Source: Thermopetrobacter sp. TC1 (lineage in GTDB: Bacteria; Pseudomonadota; Alphaproteobacteria; Rhizobiales; Aestuariivirgaceae). From it: 64,000 nucleotides of DNA. The stretch lies in contig NZ_JQKX01000013.1 of assembly GCF_000746275.1 (NCBI RefSeq), positions 124,001-188,000 of the forward strand. Reading direction: 5' to 3'. Made by a program: the position numbers and the translations under genes. The notes beneath the pieces are model-generated. The model worked only from the letters and a program-made list of their open reading frames with translations. It was not told where the DNA came from and did no database searches. Below, one piece after another: positions 47,582 to 54,898 of the stretch; position 1 is the stretch's first letter; every line of letters starts with the position of its first letter.

Positions 47582-48439
47582 ATGACGGTGCGGCTTCTTG
47601 TCGTGGACGGCTATTCGCGAAACGGGCGGCAGGACCTTGTCGATTGCGGCATTGCGCTGGCTTGCGATCTTTATGCCGAGACACTGAAGCGCCTGAACGC
47701 AAAGATTGAGAGCGTCAGCCTGTTTGTGGCCGATGCCGATGCCGCTTTGCCCAGGGGGGAGACGCTGACCGGTTTTGACGGCGTGGTGTGGACGGGATCG
47801 TCGCTGACCATCCATTCCGGTGCGCCGGAAGTGACGCGGCAGATCGCCTTTGCCCGGGAGGTGTTTGCAGCAGGGGTTCCGCAGTTCGGCTCCTGCTGGG
47901 CGCTGCAGGTGGCGGTCATGGCCGCGGGTGGGGATTGCGGGCCCAATCCCAACGGGCGTGAAACGGGGCTTGCGCGCAAGATCCGGCTGACGGCGGCCGG
48001 GCGCGGTCATCCCATGTATGCGGGCAAGCCGGATGTGTTCGATGCCTGGGCGGTGCATGATGATATGGCCACGCGCCTGCCGCCGGGGGCGGTGCTTTTG
48101 GCGGAAAACGCCTTCACGCCGGTGCAGGCGGTGGACATTCGCCACGGACCGGGGCTGTTCTGGGCGGTGCAGTATCATCCGGAGTTCGATGCGCGCGAGG
48201 TGGCGCTGCACATGCGCTGTCGCAAGGCGCGGCTTGTTTCGCTGGGCCTGTTCGAGGATGAGGCGGCGGTGGAGCGTTATGCCGCCGGTTTGCTGCGCCT
48301 GCATGAGGACCCGCAGGATCGGGCCTTGCGCTTTCTCTATGGCGCGGAGGATGATGCGCTCGATTTCAGATTGCGCACGCTGGAAATCGCCAACTGGCTG
48401 ACCCATGCGGTTCTCCCGCACAAGGCGCTGAAGGGATGA
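47582..48439 (+). CDS. Class I glutamine amidotransferase-like protein
   Basis: A 285-residue protein with a GATase1 domain like that of GMP synthase. The nucleophile is in FGSCWALQVA and the His-x-Glu pair in WAVQYHPEFD. After the domain, about 60 residues of mixed helix (ALRFLYGAEDDALDFRLRTLEIANWL) form an extension. Stand-alone members of this family often act on gamma-glutamyl compounds or supply ammonia to a partner. The divergent ggt gene makes a gamma-glutamyl role possible, but this is inference. A GAGAAAGG site supports the start at 47582. Confidence 0.8.
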   Translation: MTVRLLVVDGYSRNGRQDLVDCGIALACDLYAETLKRLNAKIESVSLFVADADAALPRGETLTGFDGVVWTGSSLTIHSGAPEVTRQIAFAREVFAAGVPQFGSCWALQVAVMAAGGDCGPNPNGRETGLARKIRLTAAGRGHPMYAGKPDVFDAWAVHDDMATRLPPGAVLLAENAFTPVQAVDIRHGPGLFWAVQYHPEFDAREVALHMRCRKARLVSLGLFEDEAAVERYAAGLLRLHEDPQDRALRFLYGAEDDALDFRLRTLEIANWLTHAVLPHKALKG

Positions 48440-48569
48440 AGGGGAAAAGCCTTTGGCTTCTCTGTGGTGAAGAATGCCGGCTTGACGCCGGCGCCATGAT
48501 GCGGGCATCACTGGGCGGCCTTGAGAAGCCGTCCGCGACGGATACCGTGACCAGGGAGTGCTTCATTCC

Positions 48570-49559
48570 ATGTCCGCAAAACCGCCGGCCCTGCTGCTTG
48601 TCAATCTGGGATCGCCGGATTCGCCTCAAACGGCGGATGTGCGCCGGTATTTGCGCGAATTTCTTTCCGATCGCCGCGTGATCGAGGCGCCAAGGGCCAT
48701 ATGGTGGTTCGTGCTGCACGGGATCATCCTGCCCTTTCGCAGCCCGCGCTCGGCGAAGGCCTATGCCAGCATCTGGGATGCGGACAGTGGCGAGGCTCCC
48801 CTGAAACAGATCACGCGCCGGCAGGCGGAAGGCCTGCGTGAGGTCTTTGGCGATGCGGTGCGGGTGGACTGGGCCATGCGCTATGGCCAGCCGTCCATTG
48901 CGGCGCGCCTGCATGCGCTCATGGCAGAGGGGCATGAGCGCATCGTCATTTTTCCGCTTTATCCGCAGTATTCCGCCACGACGACGGCGACGGTGGTGGA
49001 TGAGGTATTTCGCGTGCTGGCCGGCATGCGGCATCAGCCAACGCTGCGGTTCGTGCCGCCCTATTATGATCATCCGGCCTATATCGATGCGCTGGCCGAG
49101 AGTGTGCAGGCGGCCATGGCGGGGCTGGACTGGAGACCGCAGCGGATCATCGCCTCCTATCACGGGTTACCGAAGACTTGTGTGGAGAAGGGCGATCCTT
49201 ACGAGCGGCACTGCATGGAGACATCGCGGTTGCTGAAAGCGCGGCTCAATCTGCCCGATGAGATGCTGCTGACCACCTTTCAGTCGCGCCTGGGGCGGGC
49301 GGAATGGCTGCAGCCCTATACGGATGAAACGTTGCGGCGGCTGGCGGAAGAGGGCGTGGAGAACCTTTTGGTGATCACGCCGGCGTTTGCGGCGGATTGT
49401 CTGGAGACTTTGGAGGAGATCGCCATTGCCGGGCGCGAGACCTTCTTGGCCCATGGCGGAGAGAATTATGCGGTGGTGCCCTGTCTGAACGCCACGCCCA
49501 CGGGCCTTGCCATGCTGGCCACGCTGGCGCGGGAGAATATGTGCGGCTGGGTTTCCTGA
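48570..49559 (+). CDS. hemH: Ferrochelatase
   Basis: Inserts Fe2+ into protoporphyrin IX, the last step of protoheme synthesis. The 329-residue product shows LLVNLGSPDSP, the FPLYPQYSATTTATVVDEV segment, the catalytic His region ASYHGLPKTCVEKGDPY, TFQSRLGRAEWLQPYTDETL with the SRxG..WL.P motif, and ITPAFAADCLETLEEI. The ATG at 48570 was preferred to a GTG at 48558. It supplies heme for cytochromes such as NapB and NapC. Confidence 0.96.
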   Translation: MSAKPPALLLVNLGSPDSPQTADVRRYLREFLSDRRVIEAPRAIWWFVLHGIILPFRSPRSAKAYASIWDADSGEAPLKQITRRQAEGLREVFGDAVRVDWAMRYGQPSIAARLHALMAEGHERIVIFPLYPQYSATTTATVVDEVFRVLAGMRHQPTLRFVPPYYDHPAYIDALAESVQAAMAGLDWRPQRIIASYHGLPKTCVEKGDPYERHCMETSRLLKARLNLPDEMLLTTFQSRLGRAEWLQPYTDETLRRLAEEGVENLLVITPAFAADCLETLEEIAIAGRETFLAHGGENYAVVPCLNATPTGLAMLATLARENMCGWVS

Positions 49560-49818
49560 AATCCGCGCGTTTCAAAGGCATGCGGCCTTCGCGGGGGTGG
49601 AGATCATACCATATGACACAACGTTGCCATCTACCTTGTCACCCTGTAGATCAGTCCGGTAGTGCCTGATTCAATTGCTCTGTGCGTTGCGAATGATGTT
49701 CGCCATGAAGAGCGTGATTAATCACATGCTATGCAGATGTCTTTATCCAGGCATGCTTCCACCCTTGCCAAAACTTAAGGGGTGATATTTCTTATGGAAG
49801 TTCAACTAGTTACGTCAT

Positions 49819-50051
49819 AAACTCAGTTGCCCTTGATATTTCTTTCCATACACGAAGCACCACTTTCCCCCTTCCCCTGGTAGGGGGAGGGACGGGGAGG
49901 GGGTCGGGCAACTCAGCGCTGCGCTTGCGGCCCGACCCCCACCCGGCGCTTCGCGCCGACCTCCCCCTATCAGGGGGAGGTTAGGATCATGCGCTCTTTC
50001 TGCCTGCCGCCCGCTGTACTGGGACCAATTGAGCTTCTGACGGCAAGTGTT
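49819..50051. repeat. Interspersed repeat R2, copy 2
   Basis: Block of GC-rich palindromes inserted in R1 copy B: CCCCTGGTAGGGGGAGG, GGGTCGGGC...GCCCGACCC, CGGCGCTTCGCGCCG and CCTCCCCCT-ATC-AGGGGGAGG. It matches copy 1 (45555-45790), including the lead-in CTCAGTTGC and GAAGCACCAC/TAAAGCACCAC. Differences fall mostly in loops or keep the stems paired. Confidence 0.8.
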
Positions 50052-50320
50052 TGTTTAATTCATTGAAAAACCATGGGAAAATGTCTACCCGGGCGTGTCC
50101 CGGGCATCCAGGGGCGATTTACGCATGCGGTGATGGTTGTCAGGAACGGTTTTTCTGGGCTCTATCCTTAGAGGGGAATCTCCCATCAAAAAGCATACGG
50201 TTCAGATCAAGCCTGTTGGTGAGCACCATCGCCCACCAAAAACGCCTCATTCCTGGCCCTGGATAGCCGGGACGGGGCCCGGCAATGACGTTTTATTGTG
50301 TTTTGTCAATGAGTTAAACA
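50052..50320. mobile_element. 269-base element with terminal inverted repeats
   Basis: The left end TGTTTAATTCATTGA (50052-50066) and right end TCAATGAGTTAAACA (50306-50320) are inverted repeats matching at 14 of 15 positions. Inside are the R1 palindromes CCCGGGCGTGTCCCGGG and CCGGGACGGGGCCCGG. There is no coding capacity, so this looks like a non-autonomous mobile element. The same right end is present in R1 copies A (19865-19879, one change) and C (57417-57431), and the left end begins R2 copy 1. Confidence 0.65.
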
Positions 50321-50431
50321 AACACCTCCCAACTCATGGAGAGTCTTTTTCCTCGGTCGATTTGGCGGCAGCAGCACGCTTCTTGAATTTTCTTGGACGA
50401 GCGTGGGCGAAAGCCTTAGGGCTCGGGCCGC

Positions 50432-50500
50432 AAACTCATGCGATTGTGGCCTGAGATACCGGCTTGCGCCGGTATGACGATATATGTGTCGTGCCGCGTG
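50432..50500. repeat. Partial copy of the 57.4-kb palindromic element
   Basis: CATGCGATTGTGGCCTGAGA followed by ACCGGCTTGCGCCGGTATGACGA and TGTGTCGTGCCGCGTGT matches the right half of the palindromic element at 57449-57590. The rest of the spacer to 50956 shows no gene or clear structure, apart from the promoter that hdeD must have. Confidence 0.65.
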
Positions 50501-50956
50501 TCCTGCCGAAGTGTTTGGCAATGATATGAAACGCCTTTCTGGCGGTGGTGCTGGTCATGGTGCGGGGGCGGGTGTTTTGTGGGCCTGTTGCATCTTTTTT
50601 CTCCCTTCCGCCTTGAAAGCCGAAGATTGAGGCAACACATCCGGGAACGGGAGAGCGTCATGAACGGTGCAAGAGGCAGGGGGCAGACGTTCATGACGAC
50701 CATCATGCCCTATTCGTGACCGGTTTGGTCTTTGAGACGTGCGGCGCGAAGAGGGCATGATCGCGTTTCTCTCGCCTTGAGGAACAACCGGAAACGGATT
50801 TGCGGATTGCGGGCGTTGCATGGCGTGGCGCGGGCGGGGTGTGGCCCGTTTCTGCGCAAAGGCGGTTTCATGTCTGATGTCAGAACGGGGGCCTTTGCCG
50901 TGTTCGTGCGTTCTTCGCCCGCCATCCGCCGGAAGAACACAGAAAGGACTGGGACA

Positions 50957-51616
50957 ATGAGCGATACGACTTCTGCAACAAGCAATGCCGAAGCAGGCAG
51001 GGCATTTTTAATCGAGCTGCAATCCACCAACTGGACGGCGGTGATGGCGCTGGGGATCGTCACCCTGATCTTTGGCACCCTGGGGCTGTTCGTGGCCAGT
51101 GCGGTGACATTGGCAACGGTTTATGTCTTCGGTGCGCTGATGATGATTTCCGGCGCCTTCATCATCGCGCAGGCGATCGCGGAGCGGAACAAGACCTGGG
51201 GGCACAGGATCGCCAACATTCTTATCGGTCTTGTCTATATCGTCACCGCCATCATCGTGTTCGTTGATCCGCGCGCGGCCTCCCTTGCGCTGACCATTAT
51301 CGTGGCCTCGCTGTTCATGGCCATCGGCATCATCCGGCTGATCACCGCATGGAAATTCTTCAAGGCCGGCGAATCCTGGGCCTGGCTGGCGCTGGCGGGT
51401 CTGATCAACGTGCTGTTTGGCGGCTTCGTTGCCTTCACGCTGCCGGTTTCGCACATCTGGGTGATCGGCATTCTCGTCTCGGTGGAGATGATCATGCAGG
51501 GATGGCTGATGATCCTGGCGGCGATGGCGGCACGGGAGCTGGCCGAGGAACAGAAGCACGCGCAGCAGGCCCAGCATATCGCCCGGGCGCTTAAAGAGGG
51601 CGATGCCGGTCAGTGA
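50957..51616 (+). CDS. HdeD-family membrane protein
   Basis: A 219-residue integral membrane protein with six hydrophobic segments in three pairs, each starting with the DUF308 repeat pattern (such as VMALGIVTLIFGTLGLFVAS and ANILIGLVYIVTAIIVFVDP). E. coli HdeD contributes to acid resistance at high cell density. The start at 50957 has a GGGA site and a short polar N-tail. An in-frame Met at 50870 with a GGCGG site would add 29 residues. The next gene, DUF1931, follows after 38 bases on the same strand, so the two are probably co-transcribed. Confidence 0.85.
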   Translation: MSDTTSATSNAEAGRAFLIELQSTNWTAVMALGIVTLIFGTLGLFVASAVTLATVYVFGALMMISGAFIIAQAIAERNKTWGHRIANILIGLVYIVTAIIVFVDPRAASLALTIIVASLFMAIGIIRLITAWKFFKAGESWAWLALAGLINVLFGGFVAFTLPVSHIWVIGILVSVEMIMQGWLMILAAMAARELAEEQKHAQQAQHIARALKEGDAGQ

Positions 51617-51654
51617 TGCGGAACGGAAAGATCAACATTGAGGAGGATTGAGCC

Positions 51655-52101
51655 ATGGTGATGGGTGTGCGGCAGTTCGAGAAGCTGTTCCGGCTGGCGG
51701 CCGGGCTGGATATCGACAAGTCCGACATCAAGCGGCTGGATGATTTCGTCAACGAACGCCTGCACGATCTTCTGCTGATGGCGCAGCGCATGGCGAAGAT
51801 GAACGGCCGGGATGTGATCACGGAGGCGGATGTGCCGCTGACCAAGGGGCTGCAGGAGAGCATGCAGCAGTTCAAGGAGATGGACGAAGAGCTCTCCGCC
51901 AGCGATATTCTGGCGCATCTGGCGAAGCTTCCGGCGCTGGATCTGGCCATCGGCGAGGACGTTGAGGCCATGCTGCCGGAGCTGGCAGGCGGGATCACCG
52001 TCTCGCTGGCCAAGGTGTTCAAGGTGCTCGATCCGGAGATGAAAAATCCGCAGACGGAGCACTGGGAGCGCGTGGAACAGATCTACGCCATTCTCGTCTG
52101 A
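51655..52101 (+). CDS. DUF1931 double histone-fold protein
   Basis: A 148-residue protein of the DUF1931 family, whose structures (such as Aquifex aq_328) show two histone folds in one chain, resembling archaeal histones. Recognised by FEKLFRLAAGLDIDKSDIKRLDDFVNERLHDLLLMAQRMAKMNGRDVITEADVPLT for the first fold (helix, strand loop, long helix, and the R-D-x-I-T pairing motif), then a second weaker fold containing LPELAGGITVSLAKVF. DNA binding is not established for the family. It follows hdeD in a likely two-gene operon and ends at a strong terminator. Confidence 0.85.
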   Translation: MVMGVRQFEKLFRLAAGLDIDKSDIKRLDDFVNERLHDLLLMAQRMAKMNGRDVITEADVPLTKGLQESMQQFKEMDEELSASDILAHLAKLPALDLAIGEDVEAMLPELAGGITVSLAKVFKVLDPEMKNPQTEHWERVEQIYAILV

Positions 52102-52128
52102 GTTCCTGCGAAACTGTATCCCTGTGAG

Positions 52129-52176
52129 AACGGGCCGGAGGGCAGTGATATTGGCGCCTTCCGGCCCGTTGTTTTT
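52129..52176 (+). terminator. Terminator after the hdeD-DUF1931 operon
   Basis: AACGGGCCGGAGG and CCTTCCGGCCCGTT form a stem of about 13 bp with one bulge and a 15-base loop, followed by GTTTTTC. It lies 28 bases after the DUF1931 stop. Confidence 0.85.
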
Positions 52177-52374
52177 CAAACGGCTGTTTTTCCCGCCGGG
52201 CAGGGCAATGATGCATCCTGGAGCGGGGGGCGGCCGTTTTTGAATTGTTTGCCGTGGCGCGGAAAGTATCCCGCAAAGAGTGTAATTCCCATATCATTTG
52301 CGCGCATATCTTGCCAGGGTGAAGGGCGGTGCAGATGCGGTCGATGGATCTTAAGGGGAGCGGGATGTGTCACC

Positions 52375-52995
52375 ATGGCGTTCATGCCTGACACGCAGGT
52401 GCTTCTGGCGCTGGTGAGCACGGCGATTGCCACCGCGGCCACGCCGGGGCCAAACAATCTGCTGATGCTAAGCACCGCGGCCAGCTTTGGGCGGATGCGG
52501 GCGCTGCCCGTGTATCTTGGCATCTGCCTTGGCTTTCCCTTCATGGTGCTGGTGGTTTCCGCCACGGTGCATGTGTTTGGCCAGCAGATGCTTCAGGGCA
52601 TGGAATACCTGCGCTGGGCGGGCGCGGCCTTTTTGCTCACCATCGCCTGGAAGCTGTTTACCGCCGCACCGGGCGGGCACGTGGCGGAGGCGGAGAATGA
52701 TGAAACGGAAGGAGGCGCGGGGCGCAACCGCCCGGTTTCATTCTGGCAGGTGGTGCTGCTGCAATGGCTCAATCCAAAGGCGTGGGGCATGGCGGCGGCG
52801 ACCACGGCGATTGCCGGGCAGGCCTGGCTGTTGCCGGCGGCCGTTTATTTCGTGGTGATCTTTCCGGCGGTGGGCATCTGGTATCTCTCCGGCGGCCTCT
52901 TGCGCCGCCACGTGCTGGGCACGCCCTATGAACGCCACCTCAACCGCGCCATGGCCCTGCTCCTGGCCTTGAGCGTGGTGATGATCGTGTGGTGA
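52375..52995 (+). CDS. LysE-family amino acid exporter
   Basis: Inner-membrane transporter of 206 residues with about six hydrophobic segments. The family motif near the N-terminus is STAIATAATPGPNNLLMLSTAASFG, followed by LGICLGFPFMVLVVSA. A hydrophilic loop (about residues 100-120) precedes FWQVVLLQWLNPKAWGMA, which contains the conserved N-P-K. Exported substrate unknown (amino acids or related metabolites in the family). The upstream ORF extension to 52240 overlaps AT-rich promoter-like sequence and was not used. Confidence 0.87.
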   Translation: MAFMPDTQVLLALVSTAIATAATPGPNNLLMLSTAASFGRMRALPVYLGICLGFPFMVLVVSATVHVFGQQMLQGMEYLRWAGAAFLLTIAWKLFTAAPGGHVAEAENDETEGGAGRNRPVSFWQVVLLQWLNPKAWGMAAATTAIAGQAWLLPAAVYFVVIFPAVGIWYLSGGLLRRHVLGTPYERHLNRAMALLLALSVVMIVW

Positions 52996-53009
52996 AATGC
53001 GCGGGCATC

Positions 53010-53420
53010 TCAATTGGGCAACACCTCCACGCCATTGCGTTGCGCCGCATTGCGCAAGGCCTCGTCCAGCGTTGCCAGCGAGGTTTTCAGCCGCATGGCT
53101 AGATGCAGATAAGTGGCGTCATAAGTGGTCAGTCTTTCCTGGTGTGCGAGCGGAAGGATATTATCGAAGACCTCTTCTGCCGGTGTTTCGACAATGCCCA
53201 CCGGCAAGGAGGCGAAAACCCTGGCATATTCCTCTCGTTTTTCAGCACTTAATCGTTTGCGCCGTTCCGCTGTAAGAAGCACATTTGTTACTTCCAGCGG
53301 CCAGATTTCCGGAACGATGGCGGACGTCACCCAGGTATCCCTGAATAACGCATCCGTTTGCGGCGTCTTTTCATCCTCAAAGACCCATGCAATGGCCACA
53401 GAAGCGTCAAGCACGAACAT
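53010..53420 (-). CDS. VapC-type PIN-domain toxin
   Basis: A 136-residue PIN ribonuclease, the toxin of a type II toxin-antitoxin pair. The acidic metal-binding residues are present: Asp5 (MFVLDASVAIAWVF), Glu43 (WPLEVTNVLL), Asp101 (LTTYDATYLHLAM) and Asp119. VapC toxins cleave tRNA or rRNA; the target here is unknown. It starts three bases after the antitoxin stop. The pair is at the left border of the accessory island that also holds the RAYT and HEPN genes. Confidence 0.9.
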   Translation of the reverse strand: MFVLDASVAIAWVFEDEKTPQTDALFRDTWVTSAIVPEIWPLEVTNVLLTAERRKRLSAEKREEYARVFASLPVGIVETPAEEVFDNILPLAHQERLTTYDATYLHLAMRLKTSLATLDEALRNAAQRNGVEVLPN

Positions 53421-53423
53421 GCT

Positions 53424-53675
53424 TCAGCGTCGACCCTCGTCGCGCAATTCTCTCCAGTCAATCCCACCCAATCGAACGCCCTTGCGCAATTCACGCAATC
53501 TCTCCAGCGCTGCCTCGGCTTCCTTGGGGGAGTAGCGTTTTTGGTGATGCGGCAACAGGCGCGCCACAGGCTTGCCGTGGCGGGTGATGATGACCTCATC
53601 CCCCTGCTCCACACGCCTGAGCAGCTCGGACAGCTTCGTCTTCGCCTCAAAGGCGCCGACGGTAATCACCGACAT
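53424..53675 (-). CDS. Phd/YefM-family antitoxin
   Basis: An 83-residue antitoxin paired with the downstream PIN toxin. The N-terminal DNA-binding Phd/YefM domain is clear: MSVITVGAFEAKTKLSELLRRVEQGDEVIITRHGKPVARLLP. The C-terminal basic region (RYSPKEAEAALERLRELRKGVRL) should wrap the toxin. Such antitoxins repress their own promoter. The toxin gene follows after three bases. Confidence 0.9.
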   Translation of the reverse strand: MSVITVGAFEAKTKLSELLRRVEQGDEVIITRHGKPVARLLPHHQKRYSPKEAEAALERLRELRKGVRLGGIDWRELRDEGRR

Positions 53676-53813
53676 GACCGGCCCTCCAATCTCTGGTTGA
53701 CGGATTGATCATAGGCTGGGCGGGATACGCCTGCAATGGCCGACTGCTCGGCAGTTTTTTAACCTCGTCGTGCGGCAGCGCGGCTCCAGGAGATTGCAGA
53801 TGGGGCAGATGTT

Positions 53814-53953
53814 GGGCGAGGCTTCAAACCCCGCCCGAAACGTCCCGGAAGGGGATGAAATCCCCTTCCGGTGTTGAGTGCGGCCAACCGTGGCTGCCGG
53901 AACAGGATTGTATCCTGTTCCGGAACGTTTGGCAGGGGTTTTCAACCCCTGCC
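53814..53953. repeat. REP hairpin array upstream of the RAYT gene
   Basis: Four hairpins lie in the 326-base spacer. They are GGGCGAGG/CCCCGCCC (53814-53836, one mismatch); CCGGAAGGGGAT-GAA-ATCCCCTTCCGG (53845-53871); CCGGAACAGGAT-TGT-ATCCTGTTCCGG (53897-53923); and GGCAGGGGTT-TTC-AACCCCTGCC (53931-53953). The last three are perfect with three-base loops. Hairpins come in pairs joined by AAACGT/AACGTTT. No gene is seen between the antitoxin and the RAYT gene. Confidence 0.9.
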
Positions 53954-54001
53954 ATTTTCCATTAAAAACAAACAATCAGTGATAGCGATTTAAGTCTTGT
54001 C

Positions 54002-54502
54002 ATGCCCATTACGCACATTCCGCAAGGTGCCGCATCCGCCGCCTATTTCGTCACGCCCACGGTGCGGCAGTGGTATTATATTTTCGACCGTCATGATCGC
54101 TGGCATATTCTCGCGGACAGCCTGCGTTTCTTGCAGGAGCGGCGCGGTTTGGAGATTTTCGGTTTCGTGTTCATGCTCAATCATCTCCACCTCATCATCC
54201 GCGCACCGGATACTGCTGCCGTTCTGCGGGACTTCAAGCGCTTCACGGCGCAACGCATTCATGAAACCATGCGCTGTCATGAACCGTATATCTTGCCGTT
54301 GTTCATGGATGAGAAAGGGCAGTTTCGACTTTGGAAGCAGGACAATCAGCCCAAGGTCATCGAGAACGAACGCTTTTTCCTGCAAAAGCTGAACTACATT
54401 CATGAAAACCCCGTGCGCAAGGGATATGTGGAACGGCCCGAATACTGGAAATGGTCGTCGGCCAATCCAAATTGCCCGCTGAAAGTCACCAGCCCCTGGT
54501 GA
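54002..54502 (+). CDS. REP-associated tyrosine transposase (RAYT)
   Basis: A 166-residue single-domain Y1 HUH nuclease related to IS200/IS605 transposases. The metal-binding HUH motif is HLH at residues 61-63 (MLNHLHLII) and the catalytic Tyr is about residue 132 (LQKLNYIHENPVRKGYV), exactly the RAYT signature. RAYTs are domesticated enzymes that bind and cleave REP hairpins and are thought to have spread them. Here the gene sits between arrays of matching hairpins, with no insertion-sequence ends of its own. The ribosome site is weak. It appears intact. Confidence 0.92.
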   Translation: MPITHIPQGAASAAYFVTPTVRQWYYIFDRHDRWHILADSLRFLQERRGLEIFGFVFMLNHLHLIIRAPDTAAVLRDFKRFTAQRIHETMRCHEPYILPLFMDEKGQFRLWKQDNQPKVIENERFFLQKLNYIHENPVRKGYVERPEYWKWSSANPNCPLKVTSPW

Positions 54503-54512
54503 TTGCTTACTG

Positions 54513-54869
54513 CCGGAACAGGATTGCATCCTGTTCCGGAACAATTCGAAGGGGCTTGTAGCCCCTTCATGGCCGCGTGCCGGTTTCAGAGAAGATCAGG
54601 AGAGGACGGCGGCATGAATGTGGAAGGGTTAGAAACCCTTCCGGAAACGTTCCGGAAGGGGATAAAATCCCCTTCCGGCATTGAGTGCGGCCAACCGTGA
54701 TTGCCGGAACAGGATTGTATCCTGTTCCGGAACATTTCGAAGGGGCTTGCAGCCCCTTCATGCTGGCGTGACGGTTTCAGAGAAGATCAGGAGAGGGCGG
54801 CGGCATGAAAATGGAAGGGTTAGAAACCCTTCCGGAAACGTTCCGGAAGGGGATAAAATCCCCTTCCGG
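54513..54869. repeat. Tandem REP hairpin array downstream of the RAYT gene
   Basis: Eight perfect hairpins with three-base loops in two tandem units of 191 bases (54513 to 54704 start to start). Each unit has CCGGAACAGGAT-stem, GAAGGGGCT-stem, GGAAGGGTT-AGA-AACCCTTCC and CCGGAAGGGGAT-AAA-ATCCCCTTCCGG. The spacer GAGTGCGGCCAACCGTG between units is shared with the upstream array (53876 on). Loops are TGC, TGT, AGA or AAA. The array runs up to the end of the AT-rich HEPN gene. Confidence 0.92.
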
Positions 54870-54898
54870 CAAGACAATAATTCCTTTTTAAAAAAATA

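Larger units (their letters stand above)
49671..50410. repeat. Interspersed repeat R1, copy B, with R2 inserted
   Basis: The 1.4-kb spacer between hemH and hdeD has no convincing gene. This copy of R1 follows copy A (19494-19975) closely: GAGCGTGATTAATCACATGC near 49710, then after ACGTCAT it is interrupted by the R2 block. It resumes at CCCGGGCGTGTCCCGGG (50088) and runs to CTTGAATTTTCTTGGA near 50397. The interruption shows that the repeats are modular and have inserted into each other. Confidence 0.78.

Noticed and set aside
50051-50454. Short open frames in the hemH-hdeD spacer
   Set aside because: They fall in repeats R1 and R2; reading frames and starts are not conserved between copies.
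53705-53965. Open frame running through the REP hairpins before the RAYT gene
   Set aside because: It reads through palindromes in both directions, has no ribosome site, and its product mirrors the repeats.
53814-54869. CRISPR array
   Set aside because: The repeats are perfect hairpins of several different sequences in pairs with variable spacing, no uniform repeat-spacer alternation exists, and no cas gene is present. A RAYT gene explains them.
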